A DNA stretch of 44,552 nt from Elusimicrobia bacterium RIFOXYA2_FULL_39_19. GTDB taxonomy: Bacteria; Elusimicrobiota; Endomicrobiia; CG1-02-37-114; XYA2-FULL-39-19. The stretch is from assembly GCA_001800285.1 (NCBI GenBank), contig MGVC01000084.1:1-44552 (forward strand). Reading direction: 5' to 3'. Below, piece after piece: positions 9,301 through 16,899 of this stretch. Position 1 is the stretch's first letter; every line of letters starts with the position of its first letter. The translations under genes and the position numbers were made by a program. The notes beneath the pieces were generated by a model. It saw only the letters and a list, made by a program, of their open reading frames with translations, was not told where the DNA came from and made no database searches.

Positions 9301-9590
9301 GTGATGTATATGCGTATCCTAACCCATCAAAAGGCGGAATAAAACCAACAATACACGTTGAGGTTGGTATGGCAGACAGTGTAAACCTTAAAATATATAA
9401 TTTAGCTGCCGAATTGATATATGAAGTTGATATAGATGATACTTTGAAAATAGTTGACAATAAATACGCTTATGAATATCAGTGGAATACGGCTGGTATA
9501 GCCAGCGGAGTATACATTTACTATGTTGACGCTCAAAAGAGTGGTAAAAACCATATCAAAATTGTCCGCAAACTGGCACTGATAAGGTAA
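6360..9590 (+). CDS. Large secreted protein: DUF4382-like domain, two tandem beta-helix-like repeats, T9SS/FlgD-Ig-like C-terminus
   Basis: A 1076-residue surface or secreted protein. The N-terminal signal has a possible lipobox (FVLSAVSC). Residues about 25-170 resemble DUF4382 (PFSNIDVTFTDISVYSSDN, then IPSGNYTKVRYTIS). Two homologous units of about 390 residues follow, starting FVCTIKPTGGDYTTL and FICTIKSTGGDYATL. Each ends in a right-handed beta-helix-like stretch (WYLYNNTIQNCKTGI) and GxDxxxNW-type closing motifs (DIGADEYF). The last 90 residues (YAYPNPSKGG, GVYIYYVDAQKSGK, KIVRKLALIR) form a FlgD-Ig/T9SS type A sorting-like module. No enzyme active site is evident; adhesion or polysaccharide binding is possible. 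The gene follows the HtrA gene by 43 bp and is followed within 22 bp by another secreted-protein gene. Confidence 0.75.
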   Translation: MDKKRTTFRLITFVFIAFVLSAVSCINNLSAAASLSQTLRAPFSNIDVTFTDISVYSSDNSEWISIMSDQKTVNLSSLADLGLTQVIGDNNIPSGNYTKVRYTISEAVGKPKNNNQQFVFELSDVIFEENYSFTVNSGNSYLLTIQFDLFGSITDTVTGYKYFPVVSKISLMKYEEFVCTIKPTGGDYTTLSQWSEAIDCDLTVSTNVVFNGVKTGTMNDGALVTGSVSGAQAKVWHATVDGTQIFVNVTNGMFASGEQIRVNESNYFTTSDNGNLVIAVAECYAMEHPGSVYLAAHTGHWTTGPNNYIEIRTPVSERHNGKWDDTKFRMTVDDESYGFSVAASHVRLDGLQIEVLNEASDHARGIELSGSSEYGPWDRRISNCIIKGKDSFTGGLTRYGISYSGSACSSSAVKLWNDVIYDFNTTGDVICRGIYAGRQNSRWYLYNNTIQNCKTGICSNNAEAVIVMNTLVQDCNNGFEGNFDTSSDYNLSDLANDAPGTNSKNETTVSFVNKSGDDFHLLKADAGAKDSGVDLSTNLNLYFAADIDGESREGNWDIGADEYFTPLPVEFICTIKSTGGDYATLNQWTEAIDCDLTVPTNVVFNGTKTGTINDGTMVTGSISGAYGKVWHATVEGTQIFINITSGTFVADEQIRVNEFNYFTTSSNGTGAIAVAECYAMEHPGSVYLAAHTGHWTTSPDNYIEIRTPVSERHTGTLDDTKFKITADDEGYGFSIAASDVRLDGLQIEVLNEASDHARGIELSGSSEYAPWDRRIANCIIKGKGNFAGGLTRYGISYSGSASLNSMVKLWNNVVYDFNAASTNTACIGVWAGKQNSKWYVYNNTIQNCKTGIYGGNAEAVIVKNTIVQDCSDGFKNNFDASSDYNLSDLAGDAPGTNSKNETTVSFVNKSGDDFHLADRDTGARNAGVDLLTDLFLAFNYDIDGNERPVDDVWDMGADEESTLGMMKVVRQQLADPTFKLGDVYAYPNPSKGGIKPTIHVEVGMADSVNLKIYNLAAELIYEVDIDDTLKIVDNKYAYEYQWNTAGIASGVYIYYVDAQKSGKNHIKIVRKLALIR
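6887..8066 (+). repeat. Intragenic tandem duplication, copy 1
   Basis: First of two homologous units of about 1.18 kb inside the large secreted-protein gene. It shares long nearly identical stretches with copy 2, for example around 7200-7270 (gaatgctatgcaatggaaca) and 7540-7570 (accagatacgggatatcc). Confidence 0.85.
8067..9237 (+). repeat. Intragenic tandem duplication, copy 2
   Basis: Second unit. Identical patches alternate with diverged ones, so the copies have either been homogenised in places or are under uneven constraint. Confidence 0.85.
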
Positions 9591-9612
9591 AAACAGTATT
9601 CTGCAGGAAACA

Positions 9613-11751
9613 ATGTTTGGGATAAAAGGAAAAATGATATTAAATATTCTGTCTAAAAAAAATAGTATTTTACGGTATTTTGTACTATTTTTTGTTTTCA
9701 TGACTTGCCTAAGTAACTTAAACGCCAAGGTTACTATCAGCGGGTACGTTAGGGATGAATCAAGTGCGCCGTTGGCAAGTGTTGCAATGAATATCAGCCC
9801 GGGTTTTGGTTTAACTGTTTCATCTGCAAATGGTTTTTATTCATTTTATGTTTCTACTGGCAGCAATTATGTAGTAACCCCTTATTTACACAATTATGGA
9901 TTTATCCCATCCAGCAGGACATACACAAACCTTTCTTCAACACAAACCAATCAGGATTTCACTGCAACAGAATTTCTTCCGGGTAAAATATCAATCAGGG
10001 GTTGTGTGAAAGATGTTTTAGGTTCGTGGATTGGAGGAGTGGTTTTTATTGGCGGTGATTGGATTTCTTATACATCTGTAGATAGCAGCGGTAATTATAA
10101 GTTTAATAATTATAATCCCGGTAATTATGTTCTTATGGTTTCTTCTCTATATAGCAGTTATACTTTTGACCCTTATATAATAAGTCTTGAAAATGTAAAT
10201 ACAAATCAATTTAATCAGGACTTTGTTGGTACTTCAGTAGCTACTAATACATATGCAATCAGCGGATATGTAAAATATGCAAGTAGTGAGATGATTACCG
10301 GTGTTACAATGCACTTAAGCGGTGCAAAAACAGCCACTTCCTTAATTTGGGGTTATTATATCTTCCCTTGTTTACCCAGCGGGATATATACAGTAACTCC
10401 ACAAAAGGATGGGTGGATATTTAGTCCTGAAAGTACAACAATCACATTAGGTGGTTATGCCTATCCGAGTTTCTTTGCCTTTCCCAGCACCTATTCGGTT
10501 AGAGGTTATGTAAGAGATTCAAGCAGTAATGCGGTAAGCGGTGCTTTGGTATTCCTTAGCGGTTCCAGCACAGGAACAGTTATTACCGGCGCTGATGGTT
10601 CTTATGCATTTGTCAGTATAAGCACCGGAGCATATACCATTACCCCTGAAAAAAAGTATTATAATTTCAGTCCTGCAAATATAGAAATAGCTTATTTAAA
10701 CAGTGAAAAAACTGATATGAATTTTTTTGGTGTATATTCTACTTCGGGTTACACCTGTTCAATCAGAGGCCATATCAGGAATATTCAAAACGCGGAATTG
10801 CCGGGTATATCAATGAATTTATACTGGAGTGCTCAGGAATCAACGATAACAGCAAACGGTGGGTTGTACCAGTTTTTGAATTTAAAAGAAAAAGAAAATT
10901 ATGTATTGAGTCCGGAAAATGAAAATTACTATTTTATTCCTTCAAGTATCACAGTATTAAATCTTGAAAACGATGAAGAAAACAAGGACTTTACTGCAAT
11001 ATCAAAAACGATTAATGAAAATGGTTCAATTATAGAAACGGAAGTTGTTGAAACTGTTGGTGTAGCCGGAAAAGTAGTTACGGTTACAAATAATGCAAGT
11101 ACTATCAAAGGTGCACAAATAAGTATCCCGGCTTTTGCTTTTTCAACAAATACAATTATTGCAATCGGTAAAGTTACTAATCCGCCTGCTGCAGGTGATG
11201 AAATAAGGCAAAAAAGCAGCGTAATAGATTTTAGGGCTGTTACGGGTACAGTAATGTTTAGTACCTCTGTGGTAATAAGTCTGCCTTATGCTTCTGATGT
11301 CAGTAATCCGTATAGCATAAAAGCTTTTACCTATAATCCGGTAACGTTAACTTGGGATAAAATTCCAACAAAAAGCATAAATACAGCAAATAAATTGCTT
11401 TCTATTGAAACTAATCATTTAAGTTATTATGTTTTAGCTTATGATATAGGGATTGATTTAAGTAAGGTCAGGGTTTATCCAAACCCTTTTAAACCAAATG
11501 ACGGCCAGGCTAAAACCGGAACCTGGGGCCAGGGAATATTATTTGACGGGTTAACTGAAAAAGCAGAAATAGGAATATATTCAATTTCCGGTCAATTGGT
11601 AATAAAATTAGATGAAACGGATGCTGATGGACAAATGGTATGGTATGCAACAAATATTGAAAATGAAAAAGTGGCAAGCGGTGTATATATTTACTCAATT
11701 ACCAATAATTCCGGAGATAAAAAAACGGGTAAACTGGCAGTTATCCGATGA
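9613..11751 (+). CDS. Secreted multidomain protein with carboxypeptidase-regulatory-like repeats and FlgD-Ig-like C-terminus
   Basis: A 712-residue exported protein with a signal peptide (YFVLFFVFMTCLSNLNAK). At least five CarboxypepD_reg/CnaB-like beta-sandwich repeats follow, each starting I[SR]GYV[RK]D/KY and ending in a phrase such as YVVTPYLHNYGFIPSSRTY, YTVTPQKDGWIFSPEST or YTITPEKKYYNFSP (about residues 36-455). A region of about 130 residues (TVTNNASTIKGAQISIPAFA) comes before the C-terminal module (VYPNPFKPNDGQAKTG, ASGVYIYSITNNSGDKKTG, KLAVIR). That module is the FlgD-Ig/T9SS-like sorting or anchoring type also seen in the preceding gene. The two genes may form an operon (22 bp gap). 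ATG 9613 has AGGA 5 bp upstream; ATG 9634 is an alternative. Confidence 0.75.
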   Translation: MFGIKGKMILNILSKKNSILRYFVLFFVFMTCLSNLNAKVTISGYVRDESSAPLASVAMNISPGFGLTVSSANGFYSFYVSTGSNYVVTPYLHNYGFIPSSRTYTNLSSTQTNQDFTATEFLPGKISIRGCVKDVLGSWIGGVVFIGGDWISYTSVDSSGNYKFNNYNPGNYVLMVSSLYSSYTFDPYIISLENVNTNQFNQDFVGTSVATNTYAISGYVKYASSEMITGVTMHLSGAKTATSLIWGYYIFPCLPSGIYTVTPQKDGWIFSPESTTITLGGYAYPSFFAFPSTYSVRGYVRDSSSNAVSGALVFLSGSSTGTVITGADGSYAFVSISTGAYTITPEKKYYNFSPANIEIAYLNSEKTDMNFFGVYSTSGYTCSIRGHIRNIQNAELPGISMNLYWSAQESTITANGGLYQFLNLKEKENYVLSPENENYYFIPSSITVLNLENDEENKDFTAISKTINENGSIIETEVVETVGVAGKVVTVTNNASTIKGAQISIPAFAFSTNTIIAIGKVTNPPAAGDEIRQKSSVIDFRAVTGTVMFSTSVVISLPYASDVSNPYSIKAFTYNPVTLTWDKIPTKSINTANKLLSIETNHLSYYVLAYDIGIDLSKVRVYPNPFKPNDGQAKTGTWGQGILFDGLTEKAEIGIYSISGQLVIKLDETDADGQMVWYATNIENEKVASGVYIYSITNNSGDKKTGKLAVIR

Positions 11752-11881
11752 GGTAAAAACAATGTTAATCCGCCTATGGCGTAACAAGAACACTATTAAT
11801 TGCTTTATTCACACTTTCAGTCTTTACCCGCTTTCGCAGAATGCCCCGAGTGTAAACTTAGGCGTGAATGCGTTGTAGGGT

Positions 11882-11952
11882 ATCCCCTAAAGCTGCTTAT
11901 GCAATGCGGCAAATAGCCGCGAATATTGCAGAAGCGGTTAGCGACAGGGGAT
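11882..11952. repeat. Long imperfect hairpin
   Basis: The outer arms ATCCCCT (11882-11888) and AGGGGAT (11946-11952) pair. Inside, GCTTATGCAA pairs with TTGCAGAAGC (9 of 10), and GCGGC (11906-11910) pairs with GCCGC (11916-11920). Nested arms over 71 bp suggest a folded RNA or a small mobile palindrome. Confidence 0.55.
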
Positions 11953-11954
11953 GT

Positions 11955-11977
11955 TCTTCGGCGGTTTTTGCCGAAGA
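11955..11977. repeat. Hairpin
   Basis: TCTTCGGC (11955-11962) pairs perfectly with GCCGAAGA (11970-11977) around a 7-base loop, ggttttt. Confidence 0.6.
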
Positions 11978-11978
11978 T

Positions 11979-12018
11979 GAAGCAGATGCTATGGGCGTAA
12001 GCCCATAGCATCTGCTTC
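11979..12018. repeat. Perfect 18-bp palindrome with GTAA loop
   Basis: GAAGCAGATGCTATGGGC, loop GTAA, then its exact reverse complement. It shares the GGGC-loop-GCCC centre with palindromes at 18508-18540 and 18616-18632. There is no T-run, so it is a REP-like palindrome or a transcript-end structure rather than a classic terminator. Confidence 0.75.
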
Positions 12019-12036
12019 ACTGTTAGCTGTTTTTCT

Positions 12037-12201
12037 GAAAATACAGGTGCAGATTTTTTTAAAATAGGAATTGGTGCCAGGCCGGCAGGGCTTGGAAGCG
12101 CATTTACAGTCATTGCCAACGGTGTGACAGCAATACAGTGGAATGTAGGCGGGTTAGCGCAGTTAAACCAGCGTGAAGTTTTAATATTTGTTGATTACTA
12201 A
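12037..12201 (+). pseudogene. Fragment of a PorV/UPF0164-family outer-membrane protein
   Basis: The frame ending at TAA 12199-12201 reads ENTGADFFKIGIGARPAGLG, then SAFTVIANGVTAIQWNVGGL, then AQLNQREVLIFVDY. This matches the start of mature PorV/PorQ/UPF0164-type barrels, which typically read F[LK]KIG.GARP.G.GGAF.A.A.D..A..WNPAGLA. A full family member has about 300 residues or more; this one stops after about 54 and has no start codon. It is therefore a relic truncated at both ends. Its upstream signal sequence may be interrupted by the structured block before it. Confidence 0.7.
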
Positions 12202-12210
12202 CTAAAGGTT

Positions 12211-13731
12211 TTAATACCAGACAGGTTTTGAAATAAATTCTCTGCTTTTTAATCCGGTGCACAAATATAAGTTAACATTTCTGATAGGCGTATCTTTATA
12301 CTCTTTCCTGTAAATATCAATGGTTCTGTAAAGTTTAACCGACTTAAAAGACCTGTTTAAATCTTCTTTTAAATCTTCCGCCATAGGCTCAAAAATAATT
12401 AACAGCCCATTTCTGCCTTCAAGTGTGTCCCAGTTATCCCATATATCATACTGGTTTCCTTTTCTGTAACGATAGGGAAAACAATATACCTGAGGATGGC
12501 CGGCGGTATAAAATCTTACAATTGCCGGGGTCTGGTAATTAATGCCGAACAAAAATGTGTCTGCTGGCAGTTCTTTTAATACAGCACCCAATTGTGTGCC
12601 CACGGTATCCCAGCCGGCTACTTCATTACTGCGGTCATCCTGCGGCTTTACTTTTATGCCCAAAAGCATAATATTTGACGGAAAAAGAATAAGCAAAGAT
12701 ATGAATAATGCAAATATAAATCCTGTTGAGATATTTATTATTTTTGTCAGCGGTTTCCATGTGACTTCCTTTAAATAGATGTACATAGCTGTTAAGCCGA
12801 CAGGATAAAGAATATTGGGCCAGTTTCCTTCTACTTTTGAGCGTACGGACTGAACTAAAAAAAGAAAGAGCGGGAAAATAAGCATAGCAAAAATAAAGGA
12901 TTCGCGTTTAGTGCTGGTTTTAAAATACTTGATTAAGAAATATACGGCAGTAATAAGTATAAGCACAAAGAAAACCGGTGAAACAAGAAGTAATTGTGAA
13001 CCTAAAAATTCGGCTGTGCCTTCAAAAGGTTTTACTACAAAATTGCTGGCGTGTTTAAAAACATGTTTATAGTTTACAAAATCATGGGTGTAGTTCCAGT
13101 AAAAGTTTGCGCTTAAAAAAGCTAATGGTATAAAAAGCGACAGGTAAAAATCCTTAGAAAAAAACATTCTGCGGTTTTCTTTGTTTGATAAAAGCAGTAC
13201 GCCGACACAAAGCATCATAAGAAAACTGCTCTGCTTACCTGCCAAACTGAACCCGAAAAAAAGCGCCCACAAATACCAGTAAGCAGTTTTCCCGGTAGAA
13301 ACAGTTTTCCACAAAAAATAAGTAGAGGCTATCCAGAAAGGCATGGTAACGGAGTCATGCATAATAAGGATAGAGCCTATCATCCCCAGGGGGATAATCT
13401 GAAACGTAACAGTTGTTAAAAATGCTACGATAACACTGCCTGAAATACTTTCCGCCAGCAAAAAAAGAAGTATGCCGGAAATAAAGGAAGAAACCACCGC
13501 TCCTAATCTGACAAAAAACTGGGAATCAGAGCTGAATATGGTGAAAAACTTTATCCACCAGGCCACCAGGCCCGGCTGGGAGTAATAATTATAGGAAAGC
13601 CGCTTGGCCCACTCCCAGTTATACGCTTCATCAAAACACAAATTAATGGAATTTATGTAAAACAGTCTGAAAAGAGAGAGTGCGGATAGAACAGCCAGCA
13701 GATAATAAAAGTATTTTTTGTTTTCTTTCAT
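12211..13731 (-). CDS. GT39/ArnT-like polytopic glycosyltransferase
   Basis: A 506-residue integral membrane protein with about 11 hydrophobic segments, of the dolichyl-phosphate-mannose mannosyltransferase/ArnT superfamily (GT-C fold). These enzymes transfer a sugar from a polyprenyl-phosphate donor to lipid A or protein on the outer face of the inner membrane. The diagnostic first loop has the acidic pair in NLCFDEAYNWEWAKRLSYN, followed by QPGLVAWWIKFFT. A soluble C-terminal domain follows (about residues 375-506: NYQTPAIVRFYTAGHPQVYC). The start is set by GGAG 8 bp upstream of the ATG. It is alone on the minus strand, divergent from flbD. The acceptor is not deducible from the sequence. 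Confidence 0.85.
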   Translation of the reverse strand: MKENKKYFYYLLAVLSALSLFRLFYINSINLCFDEAYNWEWAKRLSYNYYSQPGLVAWWIKFFTIFSSDSQFFVRLGAVVSSFISGILLFLLAESISGSVIVAFLTTVTFQIIPLGMIGSILIMHDSVTMPFWIASTYFLWKTVSTGKTAYWYLWALFFGFSLAGKQSSFLMMLCVGVLLLSNKENRRMFFSKDFYLSLFIPLAFLSANFYWNYTHDFVNYKHVFKHASNFVVKPFEGTAEFLGSQLLLVSPVFFVLILITAVYFLIKYFKTSTKRESFIFAMLIFPLFLFLVQSVRSKVEGNWPNILYPVGLTAMYIYLKEVTWKPLTKIINISTGFIFALFISLLILFPSNIMLLGIKVKPQDDRSNEVAGWDTVGTQLGAVLKELPADTFLFGINYQTPAIVRFYTAGHPQVYCFPYRYRKGNQYDIWDNWDTLEGRNGLLIIFEPMAEDLKEDLNRSFKSVKLYRTIDIYRKEYKDTPIRNVNLYLCTGLKSREFISKPVWY

Positions 13732-13832
13732 AATTTCTCCTTAACCATACGCTATTTTATTAAATTATTGGAAATATGTGAATAGACATAGTGTTATTCG
13801 CATTTTACATTTATTGTTTACGGGTTTTCTGC

Positions 13833-13861
13833 TTGAATTTACCTGTGCAGTATGATATAAT
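13833..13861 (+). promoter_or_regulatory. Sigma-70-type promoter of flbD-motA-motB
   Basis: The -35 element is TTGAAT (13833-13838), with a 17-bp spacer and a perfect -10 TATAAT (13856-13861) carrying the extended TGa upstream. The transcript would begin near 13868, only about 6 nt before the flbD ATG, so the mRNA would be almost leaderless. Confidence 0.65.
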
Positions 13862-13873
13862 AATTTTACGATT

Positions 13874-14080
13874 ATGATAAATCTTACCCGCCTGAACGAC
13901 AAACAAATATTTATTAATCCGGACCTTATAGACAATATAGAAACCCATCCGGACACAACCATAACATTTACAAACGGAAATAAGCTTTCGGTAAAGGATA
14001 AACCGGAAGAGATAGTAAATAAAATTATTGATTTCAGGGCCAGAATAGCCGGTGCCGGAAAACAATACGAAAATAAATAA
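13874..14080 (+). CDS. flbD: Flagellar protein FlbD
   Basis: A 68-residue protein matching the whole FlbD family: MINLTRLNDKQIFINPDLID, then IETHPDTTITFTNGNKLSVK and EEIVNKIIDFRARI. In many flagellated bacteria flbD lies directly before motA-motB, exactly as here, 24 bp from motA. Its molecular role is poorly understood; it is linked to flagellar assembly or motor function. There is no Shine-Dalgarno sequence before the ATG, consistent with the near-leaderless promoter just upstream. Confidence 0.9.
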   Translation: MINLTRLNDKQIFINPDLIDNIETHPDTTITFTNGNKLSVKDKPEEIVNKIIDFRARIAGAGKQYENK

Positions 14081-14104
14081 AAACAGCATCATAACGGAGG
14101 ATTA

Positions 14105-14884
14105 ATGGATATTACAACGATAGTCGGTATAGTGGTTTTTGGTGCGCTGGTAATGGGTTCCATCATTGTTATGGAAGGGTGGGCCGGTTTTGTGCCATTT
14201 TTAAATCTTGAAGCATTCCTGGTAGTTATCGGGGGCACCTTTTGTGCAATTCTTGTTAATTACCCGCTGGGCCAGATAATGGGTTTAAGGAAAGTGCTTG
14301 CAAAAGTTCTTTCAACCACCGGGGAAAACACATCAGAAATAGTATCTACCTTTGTAAATCTTAATAAACGTGCCAGAACAGAAGGCCTGTTATCGCTTGA
14401 AAGCCAGGTCAGAACCATAAAAAATGATTTTTTAAGGCGCGGTGTTCAACTGGTTGTGGATGGTGTAGACCAGGAACTAATAAGAAACATGTTGGAAACA
14501 GAATTAGGGTTTATACGTGAAAGGCATAAAGTAGGACAGGAAATATTTAACTCTCTTGGTACTTATGCCCCGGCTCTTGGTATTATTGGTACAGTGCTTG
14601 GTATGATTCTTATGTTAAACAGCATAGAAGATGTTGAACAGGTTCCGCGCAGAATGGCCCTGGCTCTTGCAGCAGCATTCTACGGTTTAAGCGCTGGATA
14701 TTTAATATTTCTTCCAATGGCAGGAAAACTTAAACGCCGTTCAGAAGAAGAATTGCTGATAAAAGAAATTATTATACGCGGTGTTCTTTTGCTTCAGGCA
14801 GGTGCCAGCCCCAGTATTATGGAATCAAACCTGAAAGCATATCTTGAACCAGCCCAGAGAATGGCTGTCCGTTCAGCAAAATAA
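14105..14884 (+). CDS. motA: Flagellar motor stator protein MotA
   Basis: MotA (259 residues) forms, with MotB, the ion-conducting stator of the flagellar motor in the inner membrane. It has the expected four transmembrane segments: residues about 3-22, 30-50, 150-170 (LGTYAPALGIIGTVLGMILM) and 180-205 (LALAAAFYGLSAGYLIFLP). The conserved prolines lie near TM3 and TM4. The cytoplasmic loop between TM2 and TM3 contains the charged motor-contact region (ELIRNMLETELGFIRERHK). A strong Shine-Dalgarno GGAGG is at 14096-14100. It is followed by motB after 18 bp. Confidence 0.95.
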   Translation: MDITTIVGIVVFGALVMGSIIVMEGWAGFVPFLNLEAFLVVIGGTFCAILVNYPLGQIMGLRKVLAKVLSTTGENTSEIVSTFVNLNKRARTEGLLSLESQVRTIKNDFLRRGVQLVVDGVDQELIRNMLETELGFIRERHKVGQEIFNSLGTYAPALGIIGTVLGMILMLNSIEDVEQVPRRMALALAAAFYGLSAGYLIFLPMAGKLKRRSEEELLIKEIIIRGVLLLQAGASPSIMESNLKAYLEPAQRMAVRSAK

Positions 14885-14902
14885 TAAGGAGTTTATTAAC
14901 AT

Positions 14903-15634
14903 ATGCCTATAAAATCCAGAAACATGATAGACGAGGATGATCCCCGGGTAGCGAAAATCGGCCACCCTGCGCCTCCGTGGCTGGTAAATTATGCAGACCT
15001 TATGACGGAACTGGTCTGTTTTTTTGTTATTTTATATGCCTTGTCTGCAGTTTTAAATAAAAACGTACAGAAAGCTTTTACTGAAATGCAGGAAGTAATG
15101 AAAGAACAGAATATGGCAGGGGAAGTTAAAATGACTAAAGAAGGCCTTAAAATAACACTGGAAGAAAGCGGCGGCCTGTCATTTTTTAAAAGCGGCAGTG
15201 CAGAATTGTCCGATACAATGAAAAAAAATCTTGATTCAATGCTTCCTGAGTTTAAACAACTTTTAAGCGATAAAAAGATTAACATTTTAGTAGAAGGCCA
15301 TACGGATAATGTGCCTATAGCAACTTCACAGTTTGCGTCAAACTGGGAACTTTCAACTTCACGAGCTACAAATGTGGTGCGTTATCTGGTAACCAAAGAA
15401 AATCTGCCTCCTGCTTCAATGGCAGCTGTAGGTTATGGCCAGTACAGGCCTTTAGTTCCCAATGACACAGAGCAGAATAAATCAAAAAACCGCAGAATAG
15501 TGTTTCTTATAAAGGCAAATAACGACGCTAAAGAAGTTAAATCAGCTAAAATAGTATCTGATGCTCCACCCAAAGAAGCTTCGCGAGGCGAAATGCCTCC
15601 GTCAGAGCAGGAAAATACTAGCCCGGAACAGTAA
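14903..15634 (+). CDS. motB: Flagellar motor stator protein MotB
   Basis: A 243-residue stator partner. A single transmembrane helix (LMTELVCFFVILYALSAVL) is preceded by the ion-carrying Asp D32 in NYADLM. A plug/linker follows, then an OmpA-like peptidoglycan-binding domain (residues about 125-210: ILVEGHTDNVPI, NWELSTSRATNVVRYL, NKSKNRRIVFLI). The C-terminal tail is polar and proline-rich. The ion specificity (H+ or Na+) cannot be read reliably. It is co-transcribed with flbD and motA. Confidence 0.95.
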   Translation: MPIKSRNMIDEDDPRVAKIGHPAPPWLVNYADLMTELVCFFVILYALSAVLNKNVQKAFTEMQEVMKEQNMAGEVKMTKEGLKITLEESGGLSFFKSGSAELSDTMKKNLDSMLPEFKQLLSDKKINILVEGHTDNVPIATSQFASNWELSTSRATNVVRYLVTKENLPPASMAAVGYGQYRPLVPNDTEQNKSKNRRIVFLIKANNDAKEVKSAKIVSDAPPKEASRGEMPPSEQENTSPEQ

Positions 15635-15673
15635 AACCCCGCAAGAAAAATATTAGAAAAAGGAAGGATAAAA

Positions 15674-16891
15674 ATGGACTATTTAAATCTGGTAAAATCA
15701 ATTGCAAAAAAGAATGAGAAAAAAATCCTGCTTATAGTAGCTGACGGTTTAGGCGGTATGCCAAATCCCAACACCGGCAAGTCAGAGCTGGAAACAGCCA
15801 AAACTCCGAATCTTGATGCCCTGGCAAAAAAGTCCTGCGTGGGTTTAACTATTCCTATTGAATACGGTATTACACCCGGTTCCGGGCCGGCCCATTTGTC
15901 ATTATTCGGTTATGATCCGGTAAAACACCTCATAGGCAGAGGCGTACTGGAAGCCATTGGCGGAAATATCCCTATGACAAAAATAGACCTCGCCTTAAGG
16001 GGCAATTTTGCCACCATGGATTACGCCAAGGCCCTGGTTACAGACCGTCGTGCCGGCAGGATTCCTACGGAAAAAAATGTGGAAATCTGCCAAGAACTGC
16101 AGGAAAAAATAAAAAAAATTGATGACGTAGAAGTAATCATCAAACCCGGCAAAGAGCACCGTTTTGTTGTAGTGTTTCGGGGGGAAGGTTTATCCGAAAG
16201 TATTACAGATAATGACCCGCAGAAAGAGAATATGCCTGCCAAAAAAATCTCTGCTTCCGCAGCGGACGGGGAAAAAACAGCAAAAATAGTAAACAAATTT
16301 CTTGAAGAAGTTAAGAAAATAATAAAAGATAAACCGCCGGCAAATTATATTCTTATGCGCGGTTTTTCAAAATATCCGGATATCCCGCAGATGGAAGATG
16401 TTTTTGCCTTAAATCCGGCAGCCATAGCCACCTATCCTATGTATAAAGGACTGGCCCAGTTAGTCGGCATGAAAATATTGCCAACCGGCGAAACCATGGA
16501 AGACGAAATTGCAACCCTTAAAAAAGAATGGAACAATTATGATTTTTTCTATGTGCATTTAAAGAAAACCGATGCTTATGGTGAAGACGGCAATTTTGAC
16601 GGCAAAGTTAAAAAGATAGAAGAAATTGACGGTTTAATGCCGCAGTTCTTAAGCTTAAACCCGGATGTAGTCATTTTTACGGGCGACCATTCTACCCCGG
16701 CCGTAATGAAAGGGCACTCCTGGCATTTTGTTCCTTTTATGCTTTATTCAAAATACAGTTTCGGTAATGAGGAAATACAGAAATTCTCTGAAAGAGAATG
16801 CAAAAAAGGAATCCTGGGAATATTTAACGCAGTAAATGTCATGCCCCTGGCCCTGGGCCATGCTTTAAAACTGGATAAATTCGGCGCCTAA
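15674..16891 (+). CDS. apgM: Cofactor-independent phosphoglycerate mutase, archaeal type (ApgM)
   Basis: This enzyme interconverts 3- and 2-phosphoglycerate in glycolysis/gluconeogenesis without 2,3-bisphosphoglycerate. The 405 residues show the alkaline-phosphatase-superfamily metal sites: VADGLGG (about residue 22), TGDHSTP and GHSWHFVP. The phospho-acceptor Ser is S70 in TPGSGPAHLSLFGYDP. The length and FGYDP.../GRGVLEA order fit the ApgM (aPGAM) branch, related to ThrH/DeoB-like cofactor-independent enzymes, rather than the longer GpmI. It starts 39 bp after motB with AGGAAGG upstream. The next gene follows after 8 bp, so transcription is likely shared. Confidence 0.9.
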   Translation: MDYLNLVKSIAKKNEKKILLIVADGLGGMPNPNTGKSELETAKTPNLDALAKKSCVGLTIPIEYGITPGSGPAHLSLFGYDPVKHLIGRGVLEAIGGNIPMTKIDLALRGNFATMDYAKALVTDRRAGRIPTEKNVEICQELQEKIKKIDDVEVIIKPGKEHRFVVVFRGEGLSESITDNDPQKENMPAKKISASAADGEKTAKIVNKFLEEVKKIIKDKPPANYILMRGFSKYPDIPQMEDVFALNPAAIATYPMYKGLAQLVGMKILPTGETMEDEIATLKKEWNNYDFFYVHLKKTDAYGEDGNFDGKVKKIEEIDGLMPQFLSLNPDVVIFTGDHSTPAVMKGHSWHFVPFMLYSKYSFGNEEIQKFSERECKKGILGIFNAVNVMPLALGHALKLDKFGA

Positions 16892-16899
16892 CAGGTAAA

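Larger units (their letters stand above)
11752..12036 (+). other. Non-coding structured interval between secreted-protein gene and PorV-like remnant
   Basis: No convincing gene. A short frame near 11780-11815 reads TRTLLIALFTLSVF, which could be a relic of the signal peptide of the PorV-like gene whose remnant starts at 12037. The rest is dense secondary structure, listed separately: a long imperfect hairpin 11882-11952, a hairpin 11955-11977 and a perfect palindrome 11979-12018. The structured block may be an insertion that split the PorV-like gene. Confidence 0.5.

Noticed and set aside
11817-12119. A minus-strand 100-codon frame over the hairpin block
   Set aside because: It is antisense to the PorV-like remnant, crosses perfect palindromes and has no recognisable motif or ribosome site.
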